64,000 nt of DNA from Ignelater luminosus (taxonomy: Eukaryota > Arthropoda > Insecta > Coleoptera > Elateridae): the NCBI GenBank assembly GCA_011009095.1, contig VTPC01001939.1, positions 32,489 through 96,488 of the forward strand. The letters run 5' to 3'. Each line of letters begins with the position of its first letter. Position 1 is the first letter of the stretch. A model generated the notes under the pieces. The model ran no database searches and had not been told where the DNA came from. It saw nothing but the letters and a program-made list of their open reading frames with translations. Positions 11,659 to 23,605 of this stretch are shown piece after piece. The position numbers were made by a program, and so were the translations under genes.

Positions 11659-13690
11659 CCCTTTGTCTACCGGCGGTACCAAGCATTGAGATTATTAACA
11701 AAAACATAAAATGTAATTTCCTTCTAACAAAAAGATGTATTTTTTCATCCCAAATTTAGTTTTAAACTCCTAGATGCATTTTTTTAAATGGAAATTAGAT
11801 AACGGTACTTCCCGGTACCTCTGGTAAAAAAAGTAGTATTTGGCTTGTAAAACACTTTTTGTTTCAAAAATACAAAATTGTACTGACTTATACAATAAAT
11901 CTTACAAAGTTTAATGTGTTAATTTTTATTCAAATGTCTATGTTATGGTATTCTGCAAAACAATTCATTTTTCATTGCAGCACAAAAAATGCCGCAAGTT
12001 GAACATACTAAACGAGGTTTAAACTGAATACCTTTAGCACTATATAGTTCACACCTGCCTCTTCAAGCCAGTGGCTTCTTAAATTTCCTAGGCGCATACT
12101 TGCTGGCACACTATAATTGTATCTTCTTCTCTAGGGGGAAAAATCTTGTCCAGTTGATGATTTCTCTCTTTTATTAGTTTTATGTGCAATAAGCCCTAAT
12201 GCTACTTCTTTTTGAAAACTTAGTAAATTGCATGCAATGTTATTTGGCAATTATATAAGCACTGACGAACGTTATTTCAATGAATCCAAAAAATAACCTG
12301 TGCCACCATTTCTTCCACCGACGATCAATGGTATATGTAGCGCGTAATTCATCATGATGATCTACACCTCCCATAAAGCTATTATAGTTTTGCACCGCCT
12401 TTGGTGCTTTAATTTTCATTATATTACCTTTTTTATCTTTACGTTTTACTGTAACTTCTTCACTTTCGTAAAAATTGGATGCCAGATGAATAATTCTGTT
12501 GCCTTCCCATTTGAAGTATGTAAGTATTTGATACTCTCCAATCATATTAACCTCTCTTCAGTTTTTTGTCATCTGTCACGTTTTGGATTTCCAACTCTTA
12601 TAGTAGCGCTTATGTGCTACATGCCAAAGTTTCTAGTAATTTCACGGAACTGAAGAAATTATCAAAAACATATTATTTTCTTCTCCCATTCTCTTTCTGT
12701 TGATAAAAGGATTACTCGTTCACCCAGATTATAGTCACCAAATTTTTCATTTATAACTTCATTTTTGCCTTGGTAAACATCAATTTCTTTTACAAATCCA
12801 TTTTGGTGGGCTAAACACCAAATTTTGGAACCTCATTTTGTGAGTTTCATCGGGTTGTATTGTTTTAGGGAACTGCGGCCCTTACATTTTACTATTGATT
12901 CATCTACACTAAGCTCCCTGCCACCTCTATAATGGGATGCAAATTGATCATTAAGCATACTCAACATTGGCCGGACTTTATACAGCTTATCTTTATCTTG
13001 ATGAGTTAGCAAGCTATTGTCATTTATGTGCAAGAAGTGAAGAATCCGTTGAAACCTGTTTCTTGGCATGCTGTCTGTTATTATAGGTACATGCATATCC
13101 TTAGAAGAACATCAACAATTGTCTATAGCCCATTTCAAAGTTAATTCCAAGGAAAACAAGCAATTCTTCTTTTTTTGGATTAAGATTTTTGCCCCTTTGG
13201 ACTGCGTACTTTGACTGAAACACAATGTGATCTAAAGTTAGTCCTGATAGCTCAAGGAATATTTGTACGCCCGTCTGAACATTACCAGAAATATGTTCAT
13301 TTATTATTGGGTGTTCCTGATCAGGAATGTTGGTAGTTTTTTCTCTTCTGGTCCACTTCCTTTTTGGCTCATCTTCTTCCACTTCTTGCTCGTCGTTTTA
13401 TTTTTCACTCTGCACATTATCTATTTCCTCATCAGTTAATTCTGGTTGCTCTTGCAACTTTTGCTGCTCGATTCCACAACTCCAAGGCTGAGACAATTCA
13501 ACGCTTGGTTTTTCATCATAATCAGATTCAACATCCGTGTCTGTGTAATTGTCTAGCATAGGTAAATTGATCAAACTCTTCATCATTTTCCACATATTTA
13601 ACAATTTTTTGTCAGAACGTGTTTTTTTTTTCAATTTTTCATTCCAACTAGAAATAATAAAAAAATGTTGTAAAACACACGGCATTAATT
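11659..13690 (-). mobile_element. piggyBac transposon; 3' end intact, 5' end not located
   Basis: The 3' terminus is CCCTTTGTCTACC at 11659, directly preceded by TTAA (11655-11658), the invariant piggyBac target. GGTACC-type sequences recur just inside the end (around 11678 and 11813). The transposase relic fills the rest on the minus strand. I did not find the matching GGG-TTAA end beyond 13690; a foldback element lies at 13778-14320 and may have disrupted that side. Confidence 0.8.
11945..13685 (-). pseudogene. piggyBac transposase, broken in several places
   Basis: This is a DDE transposase that excises and inserts at TTAA. Reading from 13685 downward there is an acidic N-terminal region (13398-13685), a conserved helical block (13101-13382), then the first catalytic Asp in SVDESIVKCKGRSSLKQY (12833-13096). 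The second Asp lies in FFDNFFSSVKLLE (about 12665-12715, another frame). The third-Asp region, YNSFMGGVDHHDELR, is followed by KKWWHRLFFGFIEI (12240-12545). The C-terminal Cys-rich zinc domain, including CSTCGIFCAA, lies at about 11980-12110. Frameshifts and stops near 13390, 13098, 12833 and 12545, plus one after 12240, inactivate it. Order and spacing match the family. Confidence 0.85.
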
Positions 13691-13777
13691 ACGCAATAGA
13701 CATGTTCCAATGATACCAAGAGTACTTTAAAATACCGCCCAAGTGAACGTAATAAAAACAAACTAATTCAAAAATGC

Positions 13778-14320
13778 AATAAATAGTTATTTATACAAGT
13801 AAGTAAAGTGTATCTTTTTTTCATAAGAAGGAAAGTTTGCCGCACGAGCCGAAGGCGAGTGCGCAATTTCGGCGAGTGCAAAAAAGTAACTTTACTCACA
13901 AATTGCATACAAAACTTTTTCACGTTCGTAATGAAAATCAAGAACTACCTACTTCAAAAACAGCTGTTTATTTGAAAACATTGATATTATATGTACAATT
14001 AGTGTGTATCATAGTAACGCCAACCTTTTATGTTTTGTGTTTAAATATTTTCCGTTAAAAAATGACCCGTTACGATACTTTTTTCACTCAAATGCGTAAA
14101 AAAATGAACCGCTATGGCACTTTGTTTCACGCTTCTAGGGCGATGAAACGAACGCATCCTCTATAAACAAAAATTAATGAAAAATGTTGCACTTCTTTTA
14201 ACGAATATGAAAAAAAACTCGGCTGATTTGTGCAATCGTCTTCGGCTCGCGCGGCAAACTTTCCTTCTCGTGAAAAAAAAGATACACTTTATTCACTTGT
14301 TTCATAAATAACTATTTATT
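13778..14320. mobile_element. 543-bp foldback/MITE with terminal inverted repeats of about 90 bp
   Basis: The left arm (13778-13866) and right arm (14229-14320) are inverted copies. They share AATAAATAGTTATTTAT at the outer ends, AAGTGTATCTTTTTTTCA next, and GAAGGAAAGTTTGCCGC inside. The arms are slightly diverged and contain small indels. The central 360 bp encodes nothing recognisable; the open frame at 13837-14058 is incidental. No target-site duplication was found, and the outer 17 bp is itself nearly palindromic, so the exact boundary is uncertain. The superfamily is not assigned. Confidence 0.75.
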
Positions 14321-16236
14321 AAGTCTCAACTTTACTTCATTATCATCAATAAAAACCTGAAACTATGCTCACTAAGACTTAAAAACTGTAAAAACAGCAC
14401 TACATTTAACAACCGAACTTTACAGTTCATTCACACATCTGCACAGCTGTACATTTTCTGTCAAATTTTATTATGTGATTTAAATTTGGCGCGCGCCATC
14501 TACTACAGATCATGCATAAATATTCCCTAAAAGGATCGCTGGGTTTAAGTACCACGTAGAGCTCTGCTTTGTAGAATAACAGCACAATAAATTCGGTGGT
14601 ACTTCTAAGTATCTATGGCAGGAAGTAACCCATTTTTTGTTGTAGCATTTGGAAAACAAGAGGTTGAGCTAAAAATTATTAAAGCTAAACAATAAGGTTC
14701 AGCAAATTAAGTTTTATATAGACAAGATTTTGAAACTAAAGAGAAGATCCTTATATGAATAGCATTAAGTAGAAGAAGTAAGAGGTTGAACCGAACTACC
14801 GCGTCAGGAAAACAACAGCTCAAAGTCATACAGATGTCTTCTTAACAATTACTTAGCTTAGACAACCACTCACATAGAGAAAACAAGTACAAAATTTATT
14901 ATGGAGGCTGAAACATCCATTAATTGGCATCCAACAATGAAAATCTCTAAATTGCACGTCCCGTTTTTCTGGAAGGACAAACGGAGATGTAAATAGATTT
15001 ACTAGCGCTGTAGGAAAGGACAAAGACTGCAACTTACAATTAGTGTCGAACAATTTGGTGGATAGGAATAGAAGCCGCCGTCGAAGAATAGAAAAAAGTC
15101 ATCGGCATCTTAAGAGGCACATACAAACCATCAAAACCAGTGTTGCAAGAGTAGAATGAAAATACTTCTACAGGCATTTTTGGTAATATGTGCGTTTTTC
15201 CAAAATCAAAGATAAACTCGGGGAAATCATACAGTTAGATATAATATACAGCCTTTTGCAGTAAAGTAAATGCTCATGACGAACTTTTGCAACATGATCA
15301 AGCAGTGAGACGAAGTTTATTCTGCCGATAGAACACTGAATGAGAAAGACACGATGAAGTTCAACATAAATGATAAAAGCTTTAAACATACAGTTGCGTG
15401 TTTTGTAGATGTTTCAGATATAACGAGAAGACAAGCAAAAGCAAAACAATACTGCGATTGCTTTTCATAAACCGCTTGCTGCGAGTAAAAGAATGTTAAA
15501 ACGTCTAACAAAAAACAGAATTCTTCAGTATCGCAAAAAAAAACGTGCGACACCAATTAGATAAAATTAAGAAATTGAAAATATAAGAAGTCATTTTTCT
15601 CCGTCTCTGCAAATAATTGCAATGAAGTAGCTAATGCAGATACAAGAGCCCAAGCTAGCATCTCAGGACGAAGACTACGGATCCAATAAACGAAACTTGC
15701 GAGTGCCGAAGAGACGCTAACATACGCAGACGTGGTAGCAAGACCCTCCTTTAAGGCAAAATGTGTGTAGTTCCAAACCAGTTAATAATATTATCAAAAT
15801 TGCAAAGACCTAGAGCTTTTAGAAGCAAATATAGTGATAGATGTGCTGCAACACAAATGATGCTTCGCAAACTGTCACATCTAGCCTTCAACGGACTGAC
15901 TTTTTTAATTTTACATTTTGTTAATTGCGTTGTCACCTATCTTTCCTTTGTGATTTTATCTATTTGTTTAATATATCATTTAACGTAAATACTCGTTTTT
16001 TTAAATTTATACTATTTTGTTCAACCCAGGCCGTCTTTTACAGTGTACAAGATGTGTCCTAATTATTTCCAATCAAGGAGGGGAGTTCCACAGTAATGTC
16101 TGTAGCTTCTTGTTCTTTATTTTATTAAAGGTATTTCAAATTTCTTTTGTAATTCGGGGATTCCCCGCACTGATATTGCGGGTGAATGCGTAAAATGCAC
16201 TGTTTTTATTAATTGATCGTATTGTGAGTTTCAAAA
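14321..16236. other. No recognisable gene; protein-like fragments of unknown origin at 14830-15950
   Basis: The plus strand between about 14830 and 15750 is richer in purines and reads as basic, Arg/Lys-rich fragments in shifting frames (for example RNRSRRRRRIEKSHRHLK near 15070-15120). This suggests a decayed element, but no diagnostic motif was found. The minus-strand frames at 14853-15053, 15168-15389 and 15317-15556 look like complements of it. Confidence 0.3.
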
Positions 16237-16500
16237 TGAGTGCCGTGGCACGTTTTGATAATAGTAAGCCCCTTACAGATGAGAAAATGCTATATTAACT
16301 TGAGAATGATGTTCCCGATGTGGAAAATTATGAAGTAGATACAAGTAATATAGAAGTCGATGTCGTGTCTGAAGTAGATGAAGAGGATTATGTTATTGTC
16401 GCTAATCAGGAGACGTGTGCCAAGGTTGAAAACATTGCAGAATCCAGCAGTTACGCTAAAGGTCTTTTACAATATGTGGCATAAGGTGGAACCAAATGGT
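16237..16500 (+). pseudogene. Acidic N-terminal fragment, possibly piggyBac-like transposase
   Basis: From an ATG at 16237 the frame encodes NSKPLTDEKMLY, a stop at about 16294, then an acidic run with VVSEVDEEDYVIV, another stop near 16482, and GGTKWSKIPTF. A PLTDEE...LE start followed by an acidic stretch and then a Trp/Pro segment is the usual N-terminus of many piggyBac transposases. The catalytic domain is absent before mariner 1 starts at about 16761. The assignment rests on composition and one motif. Confidence 0.35.
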
Positions 16501-16760
16501 CCAAAATACCAACATTCGGAAAATGTAACTCGGCCTTACAGCTTGTAGCTCAAGCATTTCAAGTATGGAAGATGCTTTTTTGCTATTTCTCAGTCCTTTT
16601 GCCTTTCTAGACAATTGATACTTCAAGTACGAGCAAGAAATTCCTAATATTCTGTCATGGGGTCCGACTGGATCCTGGTTCGACTGCTACGTAATTTTAC
16701 AACGCCCGCCCGTTGTAGGCTAGAACACGACTTCGAAAATAACGCGAATATGAATTTACC

Positions 16761-18028
16761 AGGTGTATACCTATGAAATGAGACTTTCAGCTATTAGACC
16801 ACAGATGTCGCTAGGAGTATTTTTAAACTGTCCCAAATGTCTTATTTTTTTCGTCTGTCATCTGTCAACAATATTCAATTCATTGTTTGTGATGTTTCAT
16901 ACAACAACGCATTTTTTTCGCTCTTAAAAATGTCGAATTTCGTGCCTTCAAACTACGATTTGCGGACATCGTTGATTTTCTGTTATCAATTGAAGAAAAA
17001 CGCTTCTCAAGCTCATCAAATGCTTATAGAAGCTTACGGTGGACATGCTCTAAGCAGAGCACAGTGCTTCAGGTGGTTTGAAAAATTCCGAAGTGGTGAT
17101 TTTAACGTGGAGAACGAGGAACGTGGCCGGCCACCGAAAAAGTTTGAGGACACCGAATTGCAAGCATTGTTGAATGAAGATGATGGTCAAACGCAAGAAA
17201 TGATGGCAGAGCAGTTGGGAGTGACCCAAAAAACCATTTGCAAACGTTTGAAAGACATGGGCATGATTTTAAAGGTCGGAAGATGGGTGCCGCATGAACT
17301 GACTGAAAGGCAGCAAGAGAACCGAAAAACCACTTGTGAAATGCTGCTCTCCCGGTTCAAAAGGAAGTCTTTTTTGCATCGAATCGTTACGGGTGTATTT
17401 CTCCAATCCCAAGCGTAAACGATCGTATGGTCCGCCCGGCCACAAGCCAAAATCAACGGCCAAACCAAATCGCTTCGGCCGCAAGGCAATGCTGTGTGTT
17501 TTCTGGGATCAGCATGGTATGATTTGGTACGAGCTATTAAAACCAGGTGAAACAGTTGACGGTGCACGCTACCAACGACAATTGGCCGATTTGAACAGCG
17601 CTATACACCGAAAACGCCCAGAATATGCCGATCGGCGTCACAAAGTAATTTTTCTTGATGACAATGCACCACCACATCGAACAAGAGCGACCCGGGAATT
17701 GGTGGAGACGTACGATTGGGAACCGCTGGTGCATGCGGCTTACTCACCAGACTTGGCGCCTTCCGATTATCATTTGTTTGCATCGATGGGCCACGCACTT
17801 TCCGAGCAGCGCTTCAATTCTCACGAAGAAGCCAAAAAAATGGCTCGATGATTGGTTTGCGGCCAAAGACGGCCACTTTTTTTGGCGCGGCATTCACAAA
17901 TTGCCTGAGAGATGGGTAAAATGTGTCGCTAGCGATGGCTATTATTTTGAAGATTAAATTTGTAACCATTTTTTGTTAATAAACGTTTAAAATTGAAAAA
18001 AAAAGTCTCATTTCATAGGTATACACCT
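16761..18028 (+). mobile_element. mariner element 1 (DD34D type), full length but inactivated
   Basis: A perfect 27-bp inverted repeat bounds the element: it starts AGGTGTATACCTATGAAATG at 16761-16787 and its complement lies at 18002-18028. The inner 20-22 bp, starting TACCTATGAAATG, is probably the true TIR flanked by the TA target duplication. That leaves AGGTG and CACCT as flank, so the pre-insertion site would have been the palindrome AGGTGTACACCT. It carries one transposase gene in plus orientation and shows no internal loss beyond small indels. Confidence 0.9.
16930..17957 (+). pseudogene. mariner transposase 1, two frameshifts and loss of the first catalytic Asp
   Basis: This cut-and-paste transposase has an N-terminal paired-type helix-turn-helix region (SQAHQMLIEAYGGHALSR, then WFEKFRSGDFNVE), the linker WVPHELTERQ, and a catalytic domain. 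The second Asp lies in FLDDNAPPHRTRA and the third in YSPDLAPSDYHLF, about 34 residues later. The C-terminus is WVKCVASDGYYFED. The first catalytic block (TGDEKW in relatives) is missing: about 14 bp is deleted near 17390, which also shifts the frame. A second shift comes from an extra A in the A-run at 17834-17840. The start at 16930 (MSNFVPSNYDLR) fits the family better than the upstream ATG at 16837. Otherwise well preserved, so fairly young. Confidence 0.92.
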
Positions 18029-18324
18029 ATGTATGTGTTCAGTAAGCTCGATAGATTAGGAAACGACGAAGGAATTAATTTAACGCGACGGATGAACACA
18101 TTTCTACGCGATGACGAAGACATTTTTCAACCAAAGCGAGGGTTCACCAAGTTCGGCGAACACGCAATTGACACCGTAGACTATGTACCTATTTCGGCGC
18201 CTCTATATTGGCTTCCACAGTTTAATAGAGATTTCTCCGCAAAATCAAAAAAGAATCTGAAAACTTTTTGTAGTGGTACTACCCAAGAAGAACAGACATT
18301 TAAGGCTACGAGTGCGATTCAATA

Positions 18325-19569
18325 AGTACCCGTGTTAGAAATGAAGACACAATTTTTATCAAAAATTTTTTTTTTTATTTTTCAACATAGTCTCCTTTTA
18401 GAAATATACACATCTCCCAACGTTCCTGCCATTTTTTAACCCCTCCAAAAAATAAGATTTGTCGAACTCTCCAAATTACGCCTTTATCTCGGCGATGACT
18501 CTTTTGAGCTAAATTTTTTTCCCGCGAGCCATTTCTTCATGTTAGGAAACAAGAAAATCGTGTGAATACGGAGGTGCAGCAGCAATTCATAACGCAATTC
18601 TTGCAGTTTGGCGGCGACAACTCCGGATGAATGTGCTGGTGCGTTATCGTGGTGAAACAGCACCTCCTTTTTCGCCAAATGCGGCCGTGTCTCCTTCAAT
18701 TTTTTGTCGAAGCTGTCTAATAACTCACTGTAGTATTGTCCAGTGATCGTTCTTCCTTTTTCTAAAAAATCCATGAGGATGACGCCGTTCGCATCCCAAA
18801 AAATCGTCGCCATGACCTTTCCGGCCGATGGAACCATCTTCGCCTTCTTTGGAGCAGATTCACCGGGAGAAATCCATTGTTTTGATTGTTGTTTAGTTTC
18901 TGGTGTTTAATGATGAATCCAGGTTTCATCAACGGCGACAACTCGACGCAAAAACTCCTTCGGATTTCGCTTCAATTGCTCCAAACACTGCTTCGAAGTT
19001 AACAGCCGCATCCGCTTGTTGTCCACCGTTAGCAATCGCGGCACCCATCGCGCCGACAATTTTTTCATCGCCAACTTATCATGTAAAATATTAATTGCCG
19101 TTCCGGTCGACACACCTACGGCCTCTGCTACTTCACGCACTTTCGTTCGTCGATCAGCGAGAATCATGTCGTGGACTTTTTGAATGATTTCCTCGGTAAC
19201 CACGTCTGCCGGGCGTCCTGGTCGCTCCTCATCAAAAACGGATGTTCGCCCACGTTTAAATTCGTTGAACCAATATCTAACTGTGGTCATATGTTAGATG
19301 GCAAAGTGTCTCCATAAACAGCATCCAACTTTGCCTTTATCTCCTCGCATTTTTTCCCATCCAAAAACAGAAAGCAAATTACCGAACGATACTGCTCTTT
19401 TTCCATCTTAGGTAAAATCACGAAACACGTCTTACTCAAATGGCTGTCAAATCCAAACTAACCTATCAATCAGTCTGCAATTTGTTATACCGTCGTTTGA
19501 TAGATGGCAACACACGATGATAACACCAACTTCCCTCAGGAACGCCTTCTGTCGTCAAACACGGGTACT
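18325..19569 (-). mobile_element. mariner element 2 inserted into the gypsy fragment
   Basis: The ends are AGTACCCGTGTTAGA at 18325 and the complement TCAAACACGGGTACT ending at 19569, flanked by TA on both sides (18323-18324 and 19570-19571). The gypsy reading continues across the insertion, which shows this mariner arrived later. Its TIRs and transposase differ clearly from those of mariner 1, so this is a different subfamily. Confidence 0.92.
18375..19406 (-). pseudogene. mariner transposase 2, with stop, frameshift and loss of the third catalytic Asp
   Basis: Read from the ATG at 19406 the protein begins EKEQYRSVICFLFLDGKKC. A 2-bp insertion follows near 19289, then the HTH domains TTVRYWFNEFKRGRTSVFD and EVAEAVGVSTGTAINIL. 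The first catalytic Asp is in VVAVDETWIHH, and a stop at 18907-18909 follows it directly. The second Asp is in FHHDNAPAHSSG. The third-Asp block (PPYSPDLAPSDY in relatives) is largely deleted near 18560, leaving HTIFLFPNMKKWLAGKKF in a new frame. The C-terminus, with KKWQERWEM and LKGDYVEK, is recognisable down to 18375. Three lesions make it inactive. Confidence 0.92.
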
Positions 19570-20460
19570 TACTGAACAGCCCTCGTATGTGTTGATTATC
19601 GGAAGCTGAACGCAATAACGTTGCCGAGTCTGCAAGCTAAACGTTGCAATTAATAGATCATTTTGGGGTCCTTCTTACCGATCAAACTCTGACTGTTTGT
19701 TTGGACAATCTAATAGCAATTCAGATACCCTATAGTTACTACGCCGAACAGATCGAGTAATCAAGCGTAATTTCTGTAATATTCTCATAAAAAAAAAAAA
19801 ATTCTTTCAAATTGACAATTTGTGTACAAGTGGTGTAAATGGGTTGCTGCAGACAACCTGTCAACTTGAGGAAATTTTCCCGTCTCTAGAAATACCATGA
19901 GAATTGCTACTCTGTCTAGGCAGAGATAGATCAACATTTACAAGACTTAAATGTTGTGTTAGAGAGAATACATTTATTTAAAGGAAACAAAAACGTCTGA
20001 AGGTATGTAAACGAACCTGCTATCGAAACTCCCCATACAGACGACTTGTTCAAACATTGTTGGAATTTGCAAAACCGTTATCTAATCTGACGAAGAAAGA
20101 CTCTTCGTGGAAGTGGATAGAAGGAGAACAAAACACTTCTGATTCTCTAAATAGCTCGCTAACGTCTCCTCCTGTGTTACAACAGGCAACAGCCGTATAC
20201 GCTGTGCGCTGACGCTAGCAACTACGCTTTGAGAGCTGTACTATCGTAGGGTGGAGAACCTGAAGATCAGAACAACAGAAAAAGAAGCTCTCGCAGTAAA
20301 GAACTTTCGTGGATACATCAAGGCTCAAACTCTGTCTCAGCCTGTTTACCTGAAGCTAATGTACACTCCTAGAAAAATAAAAATAGTCACTGATACGTCA
20401 TCCAACTACCAGAGAATGACTTCACTGTGATCATCGACGTACCTACTCAAAAACGAAAAA

Positions 20461-22506
20461 TGGTTGGCCTCGGAAATGATTTCTAGCCTACCAGTCTCGG
20501 TTTGTGAATTACGCCAGAGGCAAAGTGTGTCAAGGACGTTTGTGATTTACAAACTCACTTATAGTTAATATATTCTCTGCTTTTGTGTCATAAATGTTGT
20601 AGATATATTATTTAAGCTGAGAAAATCAAATTGTTATTGCTTTACAAAGAACACTTGTTTACTGTAGACTTCAGAAAATTTCGCGCAGCTGTTGATACAA
20701 GTGCTCACGGTCTGTTTCTTTGGAATTATTGCTTGTTAACTAGTAAACTCTAGCAAATAGTAGTCAGAGCATCAATCCTAATGATTGTTGTTTCCTACAT
20801 GATTATTTCTTTTTAGTTTTCCTTAGTATCAGGGCACTAAATAGTTAATCTACATAAAGCAGCTTTGTATTTTTCAAATCCTGCATCGTTATAGTAAAAG
20901 TCAAATTAGATATTATCGTATTACATATTGTGGAAGAAGTACACCTTACCACTTGTAAAAATGCTTTTTTATAAATAGAAAGGAAAACTATTTTCATTCA
21001 TTATTTCCAAGCGTACGTAGGCCGTACAATAACATAAAAAGCGCTCATCTCTTATCTTTACTTTATTTAAAAAACCAACAATAAATATCACAGTATAAGA
21101 ATAACTGAAAATCTTACTTACTTAAACAAATTGGGATGTACATCCCACAGCATACAAAAGGCTTCAACTGCTTGAAGGTATACAAGATGATCTTTTTTAA
21201 ACCATTACAAACTGTGATGTATATAAAGGTAATTACAGCATTAGCACAAAGTTTTGCAGGTTCTTAAATCTAGAGTTAGTTCAACAAAATCAGTTCTTGC
21301 ATTTTTGTTTTTATGTATATATCATTTTTGTTTTCATATTGGAAACAATCCTAAGTTTAATTTCTTGTGCTTATTACTGCAGCAATGGGAGTTTGCGTTA
21401 CGTGATTGTGGACTCTTATGAATATTTATTTATTTTTTTTTCTTGATGTAATGTTAACATGAATTTTCTACAAAAATCATTGATTTCAAGAAATTCTGAA
21501 GGCCAAGTATTTAAATTTTAGGATTTCCACAGAACTTTTTCTGGGGTACAGATTCTTCCTGTTTGACTACACTAACTAAGGTATAACGTTGACGATTAAA
21601 TACAAAATCTGCAAGTAGCTGGTTTTAAATGGTTTTTCAGGGTCTTTCATTCTATATTTGAAATTTGGTTCGGCTAGATTTTCCTTTAAACACGCTGATC
21701 AGGGTATCAGAATTTGTCTTTTGCTATAAATTGCATCTAATGCTAACAGATGAAGAATAGAGTTTGAGTCATTCAGTATTTTTGGCTGCAGCCAGAAGAA
21801 TACGCCATTGCATTGAATTGTTGCATTGGACCCATCATTTAGTGAAAAACATTATTTACAACGCCTCTATTGACTTAACCTGTAACTGGTAACGTGGAAA
21901 GTTTTCACACTATCAGTGACGTGGAGCCTGATGGACTCCTGCTCTTTTTCAATTAAAGATTTTTCTATTACTATAACTTTAACAAGACTGATCTTAAGTG
22001 AGGGATAATCGGGAGCGTTAGTTGGAAATACTGATAACTTTTAGACTCCGCAAAGTACATTCACGAAAAGTTTCTGAGGAGTCTGCTAGATTCCTCGTCA
22101 TCAATTGAAATAGGTTTAACCAAAAAAAAAGTGAAATTAGAAATCCTATAGTCGAGATGTTAAAGAGCTAAGATTAGTCATGACTTATGAGAAATTCTTG
22201 AAACATTCCCATTTTATATCTAGAATGTAAATCACGAAAGTGTTTTTTTCGTGAAAAGATAAAACTAACTGTCGTTCATAAATAATTAAACATGAGCCAA
22301 TTCACAGCTACGTCATAAGCAAAAATCTATACAATGAATCTGAAATCCTTAACAGTCAATTTCTAGCTGTCAAATCTATGAGTAGAGTGGTTTTTGAGAA
22401 AACTTTCCAGGTTAGTTTTATCGATGAATATGACTAAAGCTTAGCAATTGAATATTAAAATACCCATTATTATAATTACATGAAAATAATGTGACAAATC
22501 ACTAAT
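20461..22506. other. AT-rich stretch, nothing recognised
   Basis: No coding motif, repeat pair or RNA gene was found. The sequence is uniformly AT-rich with poly-T runs. Confidence 0.45.
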
Positions 22507-23140
22507 CACTTAGGGAAATAGCAATGCAGTTGGGTGTATAAAAAACCGGTTTCATTGCACAATCGAAAGAAAAAGAATTAGCAGTAGTACGGAAAACAAA
22601 CTAAGGTATGAAAGATCAAGATCAAATTCGTGCAGAATTCTTCATTAAAATACGACTACAAAAAGCTAATCTTTATGGAAAATTGGAAACTTGCAAACCC
22701 TTGCTTTGGTGAGTTAACAAGAAAACAAAAACGGTTAGAGTGGGCAACAAAACATCCGAATTAAACAGATGCTAATTGAATCAAGGTTGAAGATTTTAAG
22801 TGTTTGGAACGAAAAGGGAAAACATAGTCGGAAAAATAACAACGAAGGAATCTGCTTGAAGAGGTGGAAGTATTATGGCGTGGGTTTGTTTCAATGCCGA
22901 AAAAAGTAGAACTGATAAGAACAAATGACGCTCTAAATAGAAAAGGATACAAATATATCTTTAAAAACTGTTCGGTCTCTGTGGTCTTTGTTTAATTGGA
23001 CATAACTCCATAATGCAGCAAGATGATGATCCAGAAAAGCTTTTTACTAAAAAATATGATTTAGCTTCAGAAGGTCCTGATTCGAACCCTATTGAGCTAC
23101 TATGTGTTGAACTCAACAGACGAGTAAGAAGTAAATGCCC
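22507..23140 (+). pseudogene. Tc1-type transposase relic
   Basis: In shifting plus-strand frames the sequence gives an HTH fragment SLREIAMQLGV (22507-22540) and GGSIMAWVCFN (about 22865-22900). NSIMQQDDDP follows at about 23006-23040, where the second catalytic Asp sits in a QQD(N/D)DPKH-type box. GPDSNPIELLCVELNRRV (about 23070-23130) corresponds to the family's SPDLNPIE..W.ELK block with the terminal acidic residue. The order and spacing are those of Tc1. Many substitutions, stops and shortened segments show long decay. No convincing TIR pair was found. Confidence 0.75.
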
Positions 23141-23605
23141 AAAATTGATTTATTTTTATAATTAATTAAGACAAATTTGTTGTTTTGTATTTTGTCTCAA
23201 TAAATATTTGTGTTCACGCTTAAGCCATACTGCTTTGTAACTCAAACATAAACTTTTTGATCGCACTATACGTAGTATAAAAATTTCTGACAGTTAGCTT
23301 GTAATAAACATTATTAAAAAAAATTAATGTCTGCAAATTTTGTAACATTGAATGTTACAGAGAAATATTTTTTTCTTCTTGGGTTTTGGACAATATCTTT
23401 TTTTGTGCAAAGCCGAGTAGTTTTGTTTTGGGAAAGGCAGGAAGCGAAACAGCTACCGCTCTGTTTAGCTTATATAGTTCGGAACAAACGTCTTGGTCAA
23501 GCGCATTAACAGATTTTTCTAATACATTCTCTAGTTTCAAATAAAATGCTACAAAAATTTGGGCCAGTTTAGCATGCAAGCAATGCTTTTGACGTTTTCA
23601 AAGAC

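Larger units (their letters stand above)
18029..20460 (+). mobile_element. Ty3/gypsy-type polymerase fragment A, split by mariner 2
   Basis: Plus-strand translation gives parts of an LTR-retrotransposon pol in the correct order. The reverse-transcriptase entry segment TKFGEHAIDTVDYVPISAP (about 18149-18205) comes first. After mariner 2 follow VCVDYRKLNAITLPSLQ (about 19586-19640) and QHLQDLNVVLERI (about 19930-19970). The RNase H start, CADASNYALRAVLS (about 20205-20250), and a decayed TEKEALAVKNFRGY-like block (about 20278-20320) end the series. The catalytic YLDD region between 19640 and 19930 is not recognisable. No LTR, gag or integrase was found. Multiple stops mark it as an old fragment. 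Confidence 0.75.

Noticed and set aside
14853..15556. Minus-strand frames in the 15-kb region
   Set aside because: No domain, start context or neighbours support them; the plus strand looks more protein-like, though also unassigned.
16655..16695. tRNA-like B box (CCTGGTTCGACTGC)
   Set aside because: No A box or cloverleaf could be placed upstream, and the box is imperfect.
17187..17798. Several open frames on the opposite strand of mariner 1
   Set aside because: These are shadows of the transposase reading frame; composition and complementarity explain them.
22761..22952. 63-residue minus-strand frame
   Set aside because: It is the complement of the Tc1 transposase relic on the plus strand.
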